A program made the translations under genes and the position numbers. This document shows, piece by piece, positions 48,366 through 56,309 of a DNA stretch of 64,000 bases. How positions within the stretch are numbered: the stretch's first letter is position 1; every line of letters begins with the position of its first letter. The notes under the pieces were generated by a model that did not search any database, was not told the DNA's origin, and saw only the letters and a program-made list of their open reading frames with translations. Source of the stretch: JAEXOD01 sp043805435 (GTDB lineage: Bacteria; Bacteroidota; Ignavibacteria; Ignavibacteriales; Melioribacteraceae); contig JAZDHY010000022.1 of the NCBI GenBank assembly GCA_043805435.1, forward strand, positions 62,001-126,000, read 5' to 3'.

Positions 48366-49631
48366 TTAATATTCCATTGTTTCCACTCTTTGAATCTCAG
48401 CACCAAGGGGAATTAATTTATCTTCAATTCTTTGATATCCTCTATCCAAATGATATATACGTAAAACTTCAGTAACACCTTGGGCGGCTAAACCTGCTAA
48501 AACTAAAGAAGCACTTGCTCTTAAGTCGGTTGACATTACTTTAGCCCCAATCAAATTATTAACTCCTCTTACAATTGCCGAGTTTTTATGGACTTCAATA
48601 TTTGCCCCAAGTCGGCTAAGTTCGTCAACATGTTTAAATCGATCAGAATATATTGTGTCGGTAATTGTTGAAGTACCTTTTGCAATTGTCATCAAAGCAG
48701 TCCATTGCGCTTGCATATCTGTAGGAAAACCGGGATAAATATTGGTAATAACATCTACATTTTGCAAATCAATATTTTCGGCATCAATGCTAACCAAATT
48801 ATTTTTAATAATAATCTTGCATCCACATTGAATAAGCTTATCGGTAACGCTATCAATGTTTAATGGTTCTGCATATTCTAAATCAATTTTACCTTTAGTA
48901 ATAGCAGCGGCAATTAATAAAGTACCGGCTTCAATTCTATCGCCAATATTTGTAGTTTCGGCGGCTTTTAATTCATCAACGCCTTCAATTTCAATAATGT
49001 TTGTGCCAATTCCATTTATTTTAGCACCCATTTTAACTAAATATTCAGCTAATAAAGTAATTTCCGGTTCTGTTGCGGCATTACTAATAATAGTTGTTCC
49101 TTTTGCCAGCGTGGCGGCCATCATTGCGTTGCCCGTAGCACCCACGGAAGAAACATCAAAATGAAGACGTGTACCTATTAATTTTTTACATTTAGCAATT
49201 ATATATCCGTTTTCCAGTTCAATATCAGCACCAAGTTTTTTCATTGCATCAATATGCAGATTTATCGGTCTGGGTCCCCATGCACAACCACCCGGTAAAG
49301 ATACTTTGGCAAAACCGTATCTAGCTAATAGCGGGCCTAATACATATACAGATGCTCTCATTTTTTTTACATGTTCGTAAGGAGCAACTTGATTATTAAT
49401 TCCGGTTGTATCAACTTCTAAAACGTGCTCCTTAAAATTTATTTCGGCACCCAAGCTCATCAATAATTTAATCATTGTAAAAATATCATTAACTTCCGGT
49501 GTATTGTAAAATACATTTTTACCGTTATTTAATAAAGTTGCAGGAATAAGTGCCAACGATGAATTTTTAGCCCCGCTGACTTTAACTTTCCCATATAATT
49601 TTTTTCCGCCTTGAATTACAAATTTGTCCAT
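48366..49631 (-). CDS. murA: UDP-N-acetylglucosamine 1-carboxyvinyltransferase
   Basis: Transfers enolpyruvate from PEP to UDP-GlcNAc, the first committed step of peptidoglycan synthesis, in the cytoplasm. The N-terminal VSGAKNSSLALIPATLL contains the Lys of the active site, and the loop GGCAWGPRP carries the Cys attacked by fosfomycin. DLRASASLVLAGL and DRGYQRIEDKLIPLGA close the protein. The length of 421 is normal. It lies between a Ser/Thr kinase (seven-base gap) and the membrane peptidase. Confidence 0.96.
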   Translation of the reverse strand: MDKFVIQGGKKLYGKVKVSGAKNSSLALIPATLLNNGKNVFYNTPEVNDIFTMIKLLMSLGAEINFKEHVLEVDTTGINNQVAPYEHVKKMRASVYVLGPLLARYGFAKVSLPGGCAWGPRPINLHIDAMKKLGADIELENGYIIAKCKKLIGTRLHFDVSSVGATGNAMMAATLAKGTTIISNAATEPEITLLAEYLVKMGAKINGIGTNIIEIEGVDELKAAETTNIGDRIEAGTLLIAAAITKGKIDLEYAEPLNIDSVTDKLIQCGCKIIIKNNLVSIDAENIDLQNVDVITNIYPGFPTDMQAQWTALMTIAKGTSTITDTIYSDRFKHVDELSRLGANIEVHKNSAIVRGVNNLIGAKVMSTDLRASASLVLAGLAAQGVTEVLRIYHLDRGYQRIEDKLIPLGAEIQRVETMEY

Positions 49632-49638
49632 GTTTTTC

Positions 49639-51543
49639 TTAAATTAATTTTAATAATGTACCATTAATACCAACAATATATAAATGCCCTTTTGGTGTTT
49701 CACATAGGTTTGTAAAATTTACAAATACTCCTGTTTCTATTAAATCCCAATTTTCACCTGCATCGTTTGAAAAAATAATAGTCCCTTTACTGCCTATTCC
49801 TAAAACAATCTCTTTTGATAAAAATTTAATTTTTTGGAATGAACCAACATGATTAGTTTTAATTGCTTTCCAATTTGTCCCTTCATCTTCTGTTTTGAAA
49901 ATATCACCTGAACCACCTACGGCAATACCAACTTCATTGGTAGAAAAAGATAAAGATTTTAAATATTTATCAGTAAAGGACTTTGCAGGTTCCCAGGAAA
50001 CTCCACCATTATTGGTTTTTAATAATATTCCCTGCCAGCCAACAATAAATCCGTTATTTTTATCTATAAATTGAATATCATATAAAATATCGTTTGTTGA
50101 AAGTGATATTTTAACCCATGAATTACCGCCATCTCCCGTTTTTAATAATGTTCCTTTACTACCTAAGGCAAAACCGGATTTTTTATCAACAAAAACTATC
50201 CGTAATAACGAAAAATTATCGTTAAACGCAATTCTGGTAAAAGTATTAAAAAAATCGCTGCTTACTAAAATTTCGGGTTTGTTTCCAACTAAAAATGATT
50301 TTCCGGAACTAAAAAAATAACAATCGTTAAAAGTACAAGAACTATCTATATTTTTTGAATTCCAAGTTACCCCTTCATCGGTAGTAACTAAAAACGAACC
50401 GGAATCGCCTATGGCAAACCCTTTTGCTTCATCTACAAAAAAAACAGAATTTAGTGAATTTTTTGTATTTGAGTTTAACTTTTGAATTTTTCTGAAATCG
50501 AAATTTTTATTATCGGTAAATAAAGATTGAATGCTGTATTTTTTTAATTCATCAAGTTTTTTACTTGCCAAAAGTTCATGTACTTGTGAATAAATAAAAT
50601 ATGAAAGCCCAATTATTAATAATACAAAACCTGTAAATCCGGCAATGGAATAAATTTTAATTTTAGCCTTATTTTTATGTTTATTTTCAAAACTTGGTAT
50701 TTTTGATTGAATTGACTGAATGATTTTATCTAATTGCGAAAGCGCAACAAAAAATTCTTCACACGAGGAATATCTTTCCTCCGGATTTTTTTTCATTGCA
50801 ATTGATATTATTTTATCAACTTCATCAGGCATTCCCATTATTAATTTTGAAATTTTAGGTTGTTCTTTTTTTAGATGACCTTCCATAACTTCAAAATCGG
50901 TAGAATTATAATACGGTGGTTCGCCAACAAGCATTTCGTAAAAAGTGCAGCCAACTGAATATATATCGCTTTGAATAGTCAAATCTCCGCCGCGCACTTG
51001 TTCCGGACTCATATAATACAAAGTGCCAACTTTTGCACCTGTTTTTGTCATTCCTTTATCATGTAAAGATTTGGAAATGCCAAAATCCATTATTTTTACA
51101 ACACCATCTTTATTAAATATAATGTTTGAGGGTTTAATATCTCGATGGACAAAACCTTTGGAATGAGCAAAACCGAGCCCTTTTAATACTTGCTGAATGA
51201 TATAAACCGAATCAACTAAACTAATTCTTTTTCTTTTATATATAATTTTTTCTAAACTATCTCCTTCAATATACTCCATCACAATACCAAGCAGACTTTC
51301 ATATTCAATAAAGCCATAAACAGTAGCAATATTAGGATGCATTAGCTTGGCTTGGTTTTTAGCTTCACGTTTAAATCGCTCCGTAAATCTCTCATTATCG
51401 TTATTTTGAGGATTTAACATTTTAATTGCAACGTACCTATCTAACTTAGTATCATAAGCTTTATAAACTATTCCCATTCCTCCTTTTCCCAAAAGAGAAA
51501 CTATTTTATAGTTTTCTATGTTTAAGCCTATTAAATTGTCCAT
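49639..51543 (-). CDS. Ser/Thr protein kinase with C-terminal Ycf48-like propeller
   Basis: A 634-residue membrane kinase. Residues 10-270 are a Hanks-type kinase with complete catalytic motifs: GKGGMGIV loop, Lys41, HRDIKPSN (Asp135), DFG (153-155) and SPEQVRGG. One transmembrane helix at about 298-319 places the rest outside. From about 365 there are repeats of the Ycf48/BNR kind, such as FVDEAKGFAIGDSGSFLVTT and FVDKKSGFALGSKGTLLKT, forming a propeller that could sense an external ligand. Direct links between kinase and sensor imply signalling across the membrane. It is followed at once by murA, so cell-wall control is conceivable. Confidence 0.9.
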   Translation of the reverse strand: MDNLIGLNIENYKIVSLLGKGGMGIVYKAYDTKLDRYVAIKMLNPQNNDNERFTERFKREAKNQAKLMHPNIATVYGFIEYESLLGIVMEYIEGDSLEKIIYKRKRISLVDSVYIIQQVLKGLGFAHSKGFVHRDIKPSNIIFNKDGVVKIMDFGISKSLHDKGMTKTGAKVGTLYYMSPEQVRGGDLTIQSDIYSVGCTFYEMLVGEPPYYNSTDFEVMEGHLKKEQPKISKLIMGMPDEVDKIISIAMKKNPEERYSSCEEFFVALSQLDKIIQSIQSKIPSFENKHKNKAKIKIYSIAGFTGFVLLIIGLSYFIYSQVHELLASKKLDELKKYSIQSLFTDNKNFDFRKIQKLNSNTKNSLNSVFFVDEAKGFAIGDSGSFLVTTDEGVTWNSKNIDSSCTFNDCYFFSSGKSFLVGNKPEILVSSDFFNTFTRIAFNDNFSLLRIVFVDKKSGFALGSKGTLLKTGDGGNSWVKISLSTNDILYDIQFIDKNNGFIVGWQGILLKTNNGGVSWEPAKSFTDKYLKSLSFSTNEVGIAVGGSGDIFKTEDEGTNWKAIKTNHVGSFQKIKFLSKEIVLGIGSKGTIIFSNDAGENWDLIETGVFVNFTNLCETPKGHLYIVGINGTLLKLI

Positions 51544-51710
51544 AAATTTTGTATTTTGTAAGTGATAATTTGTATAATATAGAAATATAATAAATTCTTT
51601 GAAATAATTTTAATTTTATTAAAAAAAACTAAATTAGTAAATTATTTGTTATTATATTAACAATTGTTCTTGATTTTATTGAAAAAAATATTTATTTTTG
51701 TAGTCCATTT

Positions 51711-51792
51711 GCGAGGGTGGCGAAATTGGTAGACGCGCTAGACTTAGGATCTAGTATTGAAAGATGTAGGGGTTCGAGTCCCCTCCTTCGTA
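51711..51792 (+). tRNA. tRNA-Leu (anticodon TAG)
   Basis: An 82-base class II tRNA. The acceptor stem GCGAGGG pairs with CCTTCGT (two G-T pairs), the anticodon stem CTAGA/TCTAG encloses loop CTTAGGA with anticodon TAG, and the T arm has GGTTCGAGTCC. The extra arm is present and short. The 3' CCA is not encoded. It lies 38 bases before trigger factor in the same direction. Confidence 0.95.
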
Positions 51793-51830
51793 CACTTTAT
51801 AACCCATTTTTTAATTTTTTAGAGGTAAAA

Positions 51831-53162
51831 TTGGAAACCAAATATAACAAACTGTCAGAATGCAATTATGAAGTTGTTATTTCAGTACCATACAACGATA
51901 TGACAGGTGATTTTGAAGAGGCTTATGCTAAAGAAAGAAAAGAAATTGCATATCCTGGTTTCAGAAAAGGTAAAGTTCCAATGTCAATTATGAAACGTGT
52001 TTTCAAAAATGATATTGAAATGCATGCGGCTGAAAAAAAATCAGAAAAGTTTATTGAAGAAACTATTAAAAATAGTCCATTCCAGACTTTAAATAAGCCG
52101 ATTTTAAAAGATATTAAAATAAACGAAAATATTGAATATTTTGTAGATATTGAAATTATTCCCGAATTGGAATTAAAAGATTATAAAAACAACGATATTG
52201 AAAAGAAAAATTATGTTATTGCCGATTCTTATATTGAAAACGTAATTAAAGATATTAGTAAAAAAGATGCTAATTTTGAACCAGCCGAATTAATTACTGA
52301 TAAATCTTTTATTGCTGTTGTTGATGCTGTTGAAGTTGAAAAATACAATGATGAAGATTTTGCATTATTGGAAGATATGGAAAGAGCTCACTTTGATTTG
52401 GAATCTGCCATTAAAGATTTTAAATTTGAAAAAGGCGAATTGGGTTTTGATATTTCTTCTCCGGGTATTAAAAATACTGTATCCGATTTATTTATTGACA
52501 AAAAAGTTGATGATATAATTGTTGTTAATGAAAAACATGAACATGGTGAAGGCGAACATAAACATTCTCACGAATCAACTGTTAAGTTAAAAATCAAAAA
52601 AATATTTAAAATTGTATTTTCTGAATTAACAGAAGAAAAAATTGCTGAATATTCAAACAAAAAAAGTAAAACAATTGAAGAATTTAGAGTACTTATTGCT
52701 GAGGATTATAAAAAATATTATTCTAAATTAGCTGAAGATGATGCTCGTAATGCTCTTATTGCTAAAGTTTTGGAAAATAATCAGTTTGAATTACCTACAC
52801 GTTTTACAATTGATACTTTAAATATGTTGATTCAAAAACAGCGCAAAGAAATGGGCAACAAATATCCAAATGTTACCGATAATACTTTAGCTGATGCTTT
52901 ATACCCGCGTGCTTTGCAACAAGTTCAGTGGTATTTAATAGCAAAAAACATTGCCAAAGTTGAAAATATTGCCGTTAGTGAAGAAGAATTTGATGCTGTT
53001 ATTCAAAAACAACACGAAAAAACAGGTATTTCCATCGAAAAATTAAAAACTTATTATAAAGAATCTAATCGTCAAAATGATGAATTAGATGCAAGAATAT
53101 TAAAGTTTGTTGAAGAGAATAATAACTTTGTTGACAAAGTTATTGAATTGAAAGGAGAGTAA
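51831..53162 (+). CDS. tig: Trigger factor
   Basis: A ribosome-associated chaperone for emerging polypeptides. From TTG 51831 (AGAGGT five bases upstream) the protein has 443 residues. The ribosome-binding signature is YPGFRKGKVP. A peptidyl-prolyl isomerase-like middle (about 150-245) holds an inserted His/Glu-rich stretch (EHGEGEHKHSHES), and the C-terminal chaperone arms follow. A longer reading into the tRNA upstream is rejected. clpP follows by two bases. Confidence 0.9.
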   Translation: METKYNKLSECNYEVVISVPYNDMTGDFEEAYAKERKEIAYPGFRKGKVPMSIMKRVFKNDIEMHAAEKKSEKFIEETIKNSPFQTLNKPILKDIKINENIEYFVDIEIIPELELKDYKNNDIEKKNYVIADSYIENVIKDISKKDANFEPAELITDKSFIAVVDAVEVEKYNDEDFALLEDMERAHFDLESAIKDFKFEKGELGFDISSPGIKNTVSDLFIDKKVDDIIVVNEKHEHGEGEHKHSHESTVKLKIKKIFKIVFSELTEEKIAEYSNKKSKTIEEFRVLIAEDYKKYYSKLAEDDARNALIAKVLENNQFELPTRFTIDTLNMLIQKQRKEMGNKYPNVTDNTLADALYPRALQQVQWYLIAKNIAKVENIAVSEEEFDAVIQKQHEKTGISIEKLKTYYKESNRQNDELDARILKFVEENNNFVDKVIELKGE

Positions 53163-53164
53163 TT

Positions 53165-53794
53165 TTGAAACCTGAAATATATAATCAACTTGTACCTTAT
53201 GTAATTGAACAAACCGGCCGCGGTGAAAGAGGTATGGACATTTTTTCGCGTTTATTGCGCGAAAGGATTATATTCCTCGGTTCTGCTATTGATGATCATG
53301 TTGCAAGTATTGTTATTGCTCAATTAATTTTGCTTGAAGCAGAAGATCCTGATAAAGACATTAGTTTGTATATAAATTCTCCGGGTGGAAGTGTTTCTGC
53401 CGGTCTTGCTATTTACGATACTATGAAATTTATCAAATCCGATGTGGCTACTATTTGCGTTGGTTTGGCTGCTAGTATGGGTGCTATTTTATTAGCCGGT
53501 GGTGCTCCTAAAAAAAGGACTTCATTGCCAAATTCAAAAATACTTATACATCAGCCATGGATTGGCGGTATTCAAGGTCAAACTACCGATATTGAAATTC
53601 ATGCAAGAGAAATGGTTAAAACTCGTGAAGTTTTATATAAAATACTTTCTTCGCATACAGGCAAATCTATGGAACAAATTACCAAAGATTGCGATAGAGA
53701 TTATTACCTTACTGCCGAAGAAGCTAAAGATTATTGTTTAATTGATAATATACTTGAAAAAAGAATTACTCCTATTGCTGTTAAACCGGAATAA
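53165..53794 (+). CDS. clpP: ATP-dependent Clp protease proteolytic subunit
   Basis: A self-compartmentalising serine protease working with Clp ATPases. The triad is Ser104 (GLAASMGAILL), His129 (ILIHQPWIGG) and an Asp in CDRDYYL, spaced as in the family. GERGMDIFSRLLRER at the start is also typical. TTG 53165 follows AAAGGAGAG. It is the usual partner of trigger factor, but clpX does not follow here. Confidence 0.96.
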   Translation: MKPEIYNQLVPYVIEQTGRGERGMDIFSRLLRERIIFLGSAIDDHVASIVIAQLILLEAEDPDKDISLYINSPGGSVSAGLAIYDTMKFIKSDVATICVGLAASMGAILLAGGAPKKRTSLPNSKILIHQPWIGGIQGQTTDIEIHAREMVKTREVLYKILSSHTGKSMEQITKDCDRDYYLTAEEAKDYCLIDNILEKRITPIAVKPE

Positions 53795-53813
53795 TTTAAT
53801 TATAGATATTAAT

Positions 53814-53845
53814 AAAAAAAGAGATTCAATTGAGTCTCTTTTTTT
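53814..53845. terminator. Terminator after clpP
   Basis: A hairpin with AAAAAAAGAGA and TCTCTTTTTTT arms around a self-complementary TCAATTGA core, with T run. It lies 20 bases past the clpP stop. Confidence 0.8.
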
Positions 53846-54093
53846 ATTTTAAACATTACCTTATATATTAGATTTATTTTTTTAGCGGCGTATTTATTTG
53901 TAGAGCTGACTTTAGTTCGATTAACTGTATCAACTTATTATGTTTACAAACATATTCCTCATCAATCTTATCCATATTACCAAGCTTTAATATATAACAA
54001 ACATTCTTTTAACAACTATTAAATCCTTTTGTTTTAGGTACTAAATCACTAATTTAAGTTTATAATAATAAATTTTTATTTATAGAGGAATAT

Positions 54094-56238
54094 ATGTTTA
54101 AAAACGTATTAATTTTGATGTTTTCTTTTTTATTAATTATTTCAGCTCAAAAAAAGAATTTAACAATGGAAGATGTTGTTTTGAATTCTAATTATTCCTT
54201 AGCACCGGCTAATTTAACACAATTAAACTGGATACCGGAAACAAATAATTATTATTACTTAAAAAAAACTGATAATAAACAATCTTTAGTGTATGAAGAA
54301 GTTAAATCAAACAAACCGGTTGAAATTATTTCATTAGAAGAGTTAAACAAATTATTAAAAGGATATGAACAAGATAAAATGCAAAAATTTCCGGTTATAA
54401 ACTGGACGGATTCCGACAATTTTGTTTTTTATGGAGACTCATCAGTATATAATTTTAATATTGAAAAAAAACAACTTAAAAAAATATACTGCATCAATTT
54501 TTTGGCAGAAAATATTGAATATTCCGCAAAATGGCAAAATGCTGCATATACAATTGATAATAACTTGTATTGTGTTTATAATAACAAAAATATTCAAATA
54601 ACTAACGAAAAAGAGAAAAATATAATATATGGTCAGGCTGCAAGCAGAGAAGAATTTGGAATAACTAAAGGAATATTTTGGTCGCCAAAAGCTAATTATT
54701 TAGCTTTCTACAAACTAGATCAAACAATGGTTACCGATTATCCTATTCTTGAAATAGATTCATTACCGGCTGCAGTTAACTTTGTAAAATATCCTATGGC
54801 GGGGGGCAAAAGTCAGGATATTTCAATTGGTGTTTATAATTTTTCAACTAAAGGAACTATATATTTACAGACCGGATTACCTGAAGAGCAATATTTAACT
54901 TGTGTAACTTGGAGTGAAGATGAAAAATATATTTTTGTCGGGATGTTAAATAGAGATCAAAATTATTTACAATTGGTAAAATTCGATTCTAAAACCGGAG
55001 CAAAACTTAAAGTATTATTTGAAGAAAGAGATAATGAATATGTCGAACCTGAAAATTCGTTATACTTTTTATCAAAAGAACCTCAAAAGTTTTTATGGTT
55101 CTCAAAACGCGATGGATGGAATCATTTATATGAATATGATATTGATGGAAATTTAATATGCCAGCTTACCAAAGGGAATTGGGAAATAACAAAAATAGTT
55201 GGATATAATAAAATTGATAATGAATTATTATTTTTATCTACTGAAGAATCCCCTCTTGAACGTCATTTATATGCAATTAATATAAGCACATTAAAAAAAC
55301 AAAAGCTAACTAACGTAAGCGGAACTCATGAAATTATCTTTAACAAAAACGATTATTATATAGATAAATATAATAGTATTGAAATTCCAAGAATTATTAA
55401 CGTAAATAAATTAAATGGTCAAGTTGTTAAAAATCTACTTATTGCAGAAAATCCCGTAAAAGAATATAATATTTCAAGTCAAAAATTATTTGTTATAAAA
55501 AATAATAATTTACCTGATTTATATTCTCGAATTATTTTACCGGTAAATTTTGATTCTACAAAAAAATATCCTGTTATTATATATGTTTACGGCGGTCCGC
55601 ATTCGCAAGAAGTAGATAATCACTGGATAAAAGGCCGCTATGATTTTTGGTTTCAGTATATGGCGGAAAAAGGTTTTATTATCTTTACACTTGATAACAG
55701 AGGTACAGCTTTTAGAGGTAGCAATTTTGAACAGGCAACATTCCGTAAATTAGGTACTGTTGAGATAGAAGATCAAATGCGAGGAGTTAATTATTTAAAA
55801 TCACTATCATATGTTGATACTACTCGTTTTGGTGTTTATGGTTGGAGTTATGGCGGTTTTATGACTACTGCATTAATGTTGAGAACAAATAATACATTTA
55901 AAGTTGGTGCCTGTGGTGGCGCAGTTATTGATTGGAGTCTTTATGAAATAATGTACACCGAAAGATATATGGATACTCCGCAAACAAATCCTGAGGGATA
56001 TAAAACAGCAAATTTATTAAATTATGTTAATAAACTAAACGGCAAACTTTTATTGGTTCATGGCACAAGTGATGTTACTGTTCCTTGGCAAAACACATTA
56101 CGTTTTGTTAAAAAAGCAGTTTCGCTTAATCGCCCTCTCGATTATTTCCCCTATCTAAATCATCCGCATGGTGTAACCGGTAAAGATGCTTTGCATTTAT
56201 ATAATAAAATTTCAGATTATTTTTTAAGGAATTTATAA
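54094..56238 (+). CDS. Dipeptidyl peptidase IV-like serine peptidase (S9)
   Basis: A 714-residue exported peptidase that probably removes N-terminal dipeptides from peptides. After a signal peptide (IISAQ-K) comes an eight-bladed propeller (about 30-470), then an alpha/beta-hydrolase domain with GWSYGGF (Ser585), Asp660 (GTSDVTVPW) and His692 (NHPHGV) as the triad. YVYGGPHSQEV and the propeller motifs are S9B-like; the Glu pair binding the free N-terminus may be the EE of SREEFG. It is alone, between a terminator upstream and one downstream. Confidence 0.92.
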   Translation: MFKNVLILMFSFLLIISAQKKNLTMEDVVLNSNYSLAPANLTQLNWIPETNNYYYLKKTDNKQSLVYEEVKSNKPVEIISLEELNKLLKGYEQDKMQKFPVINWTDSDNFVFYGDSSVYNFNIEKKQLKKIYCINFLAENIEYSAKWQNAAYTIDNNLYCVYNNKNIQITNEKEKNIIYGQAASREEFGITKGIFWSPKANYLAFYKLDQTMVTDYPILEIDSLPAAVNFVKYPMAGGKSQDISIGVYNFSTKGTIYLQTGLPEEQYLTCVTWSEDEKYIFVGMLNRDQNYLQLVKFDSKTGAKLKVLFEERDNEYVEPENSLYFLSKEPQKFLWFSKRDGWNHLYEYDIDGNLICQLTKGNWEITKIVGYNKIDNELLFLSTEESPLERHLYAINISTLKKQKLTNVSGTHEIIFNKNDYYIDKYNSIEIPRIINVNKLNGQVVKNLLIAENPVKEYNISSQKLFVIKNNNLPDLYSRIILPVNFDSTKKYPVIIYVYGGPHSQEVDNHWIKGRYDFWFQYMAEKGFIIFTLDNRGTAFRGSNFEQATFRKLGTVEIEDQMRGVNYLKSLSYVDTTRFGVYGWSYGGFMTTALMLRTNNTFKVGACGGAVIDWSLYEIMYTERYMDTPQTNPEGYKTANLLNYVNKLNGKLLLVHGTSDVTVPWQNTLRFVKKAVSLNRPLDYFPYLNHPHGVTGKDALHLYNKISDYFLRNL

Positions 56239-56246
56239 AGATAAAT

Positions 56247-56275
56247 AAAAAAGCAGGTTAAAAAACCTGCTTTTT
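56247..56275. terminator. Bidirectional terminator between convergent genes
   Basis: AAAAAGCAGGTT pairs with AACCTGCTTTTT around a short A loop. It lies between the stops of the DPP-IV-like gene and the sorting-domain protein on the other strand. Confidence 0.8.
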
Positions 56276-56309
56276 GTGTGCCTTCAGACTTAAATATTTT
56301 ATTTTAGAA

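Noticed and set aside
51717..51830. Upstream extension of the trigger factor frame
   Set aside because: The extra 38 codons translate the tRNA-Leu gene and its spacer. TTG 51831 has its own ribosome site and begins at the family N-terminus.
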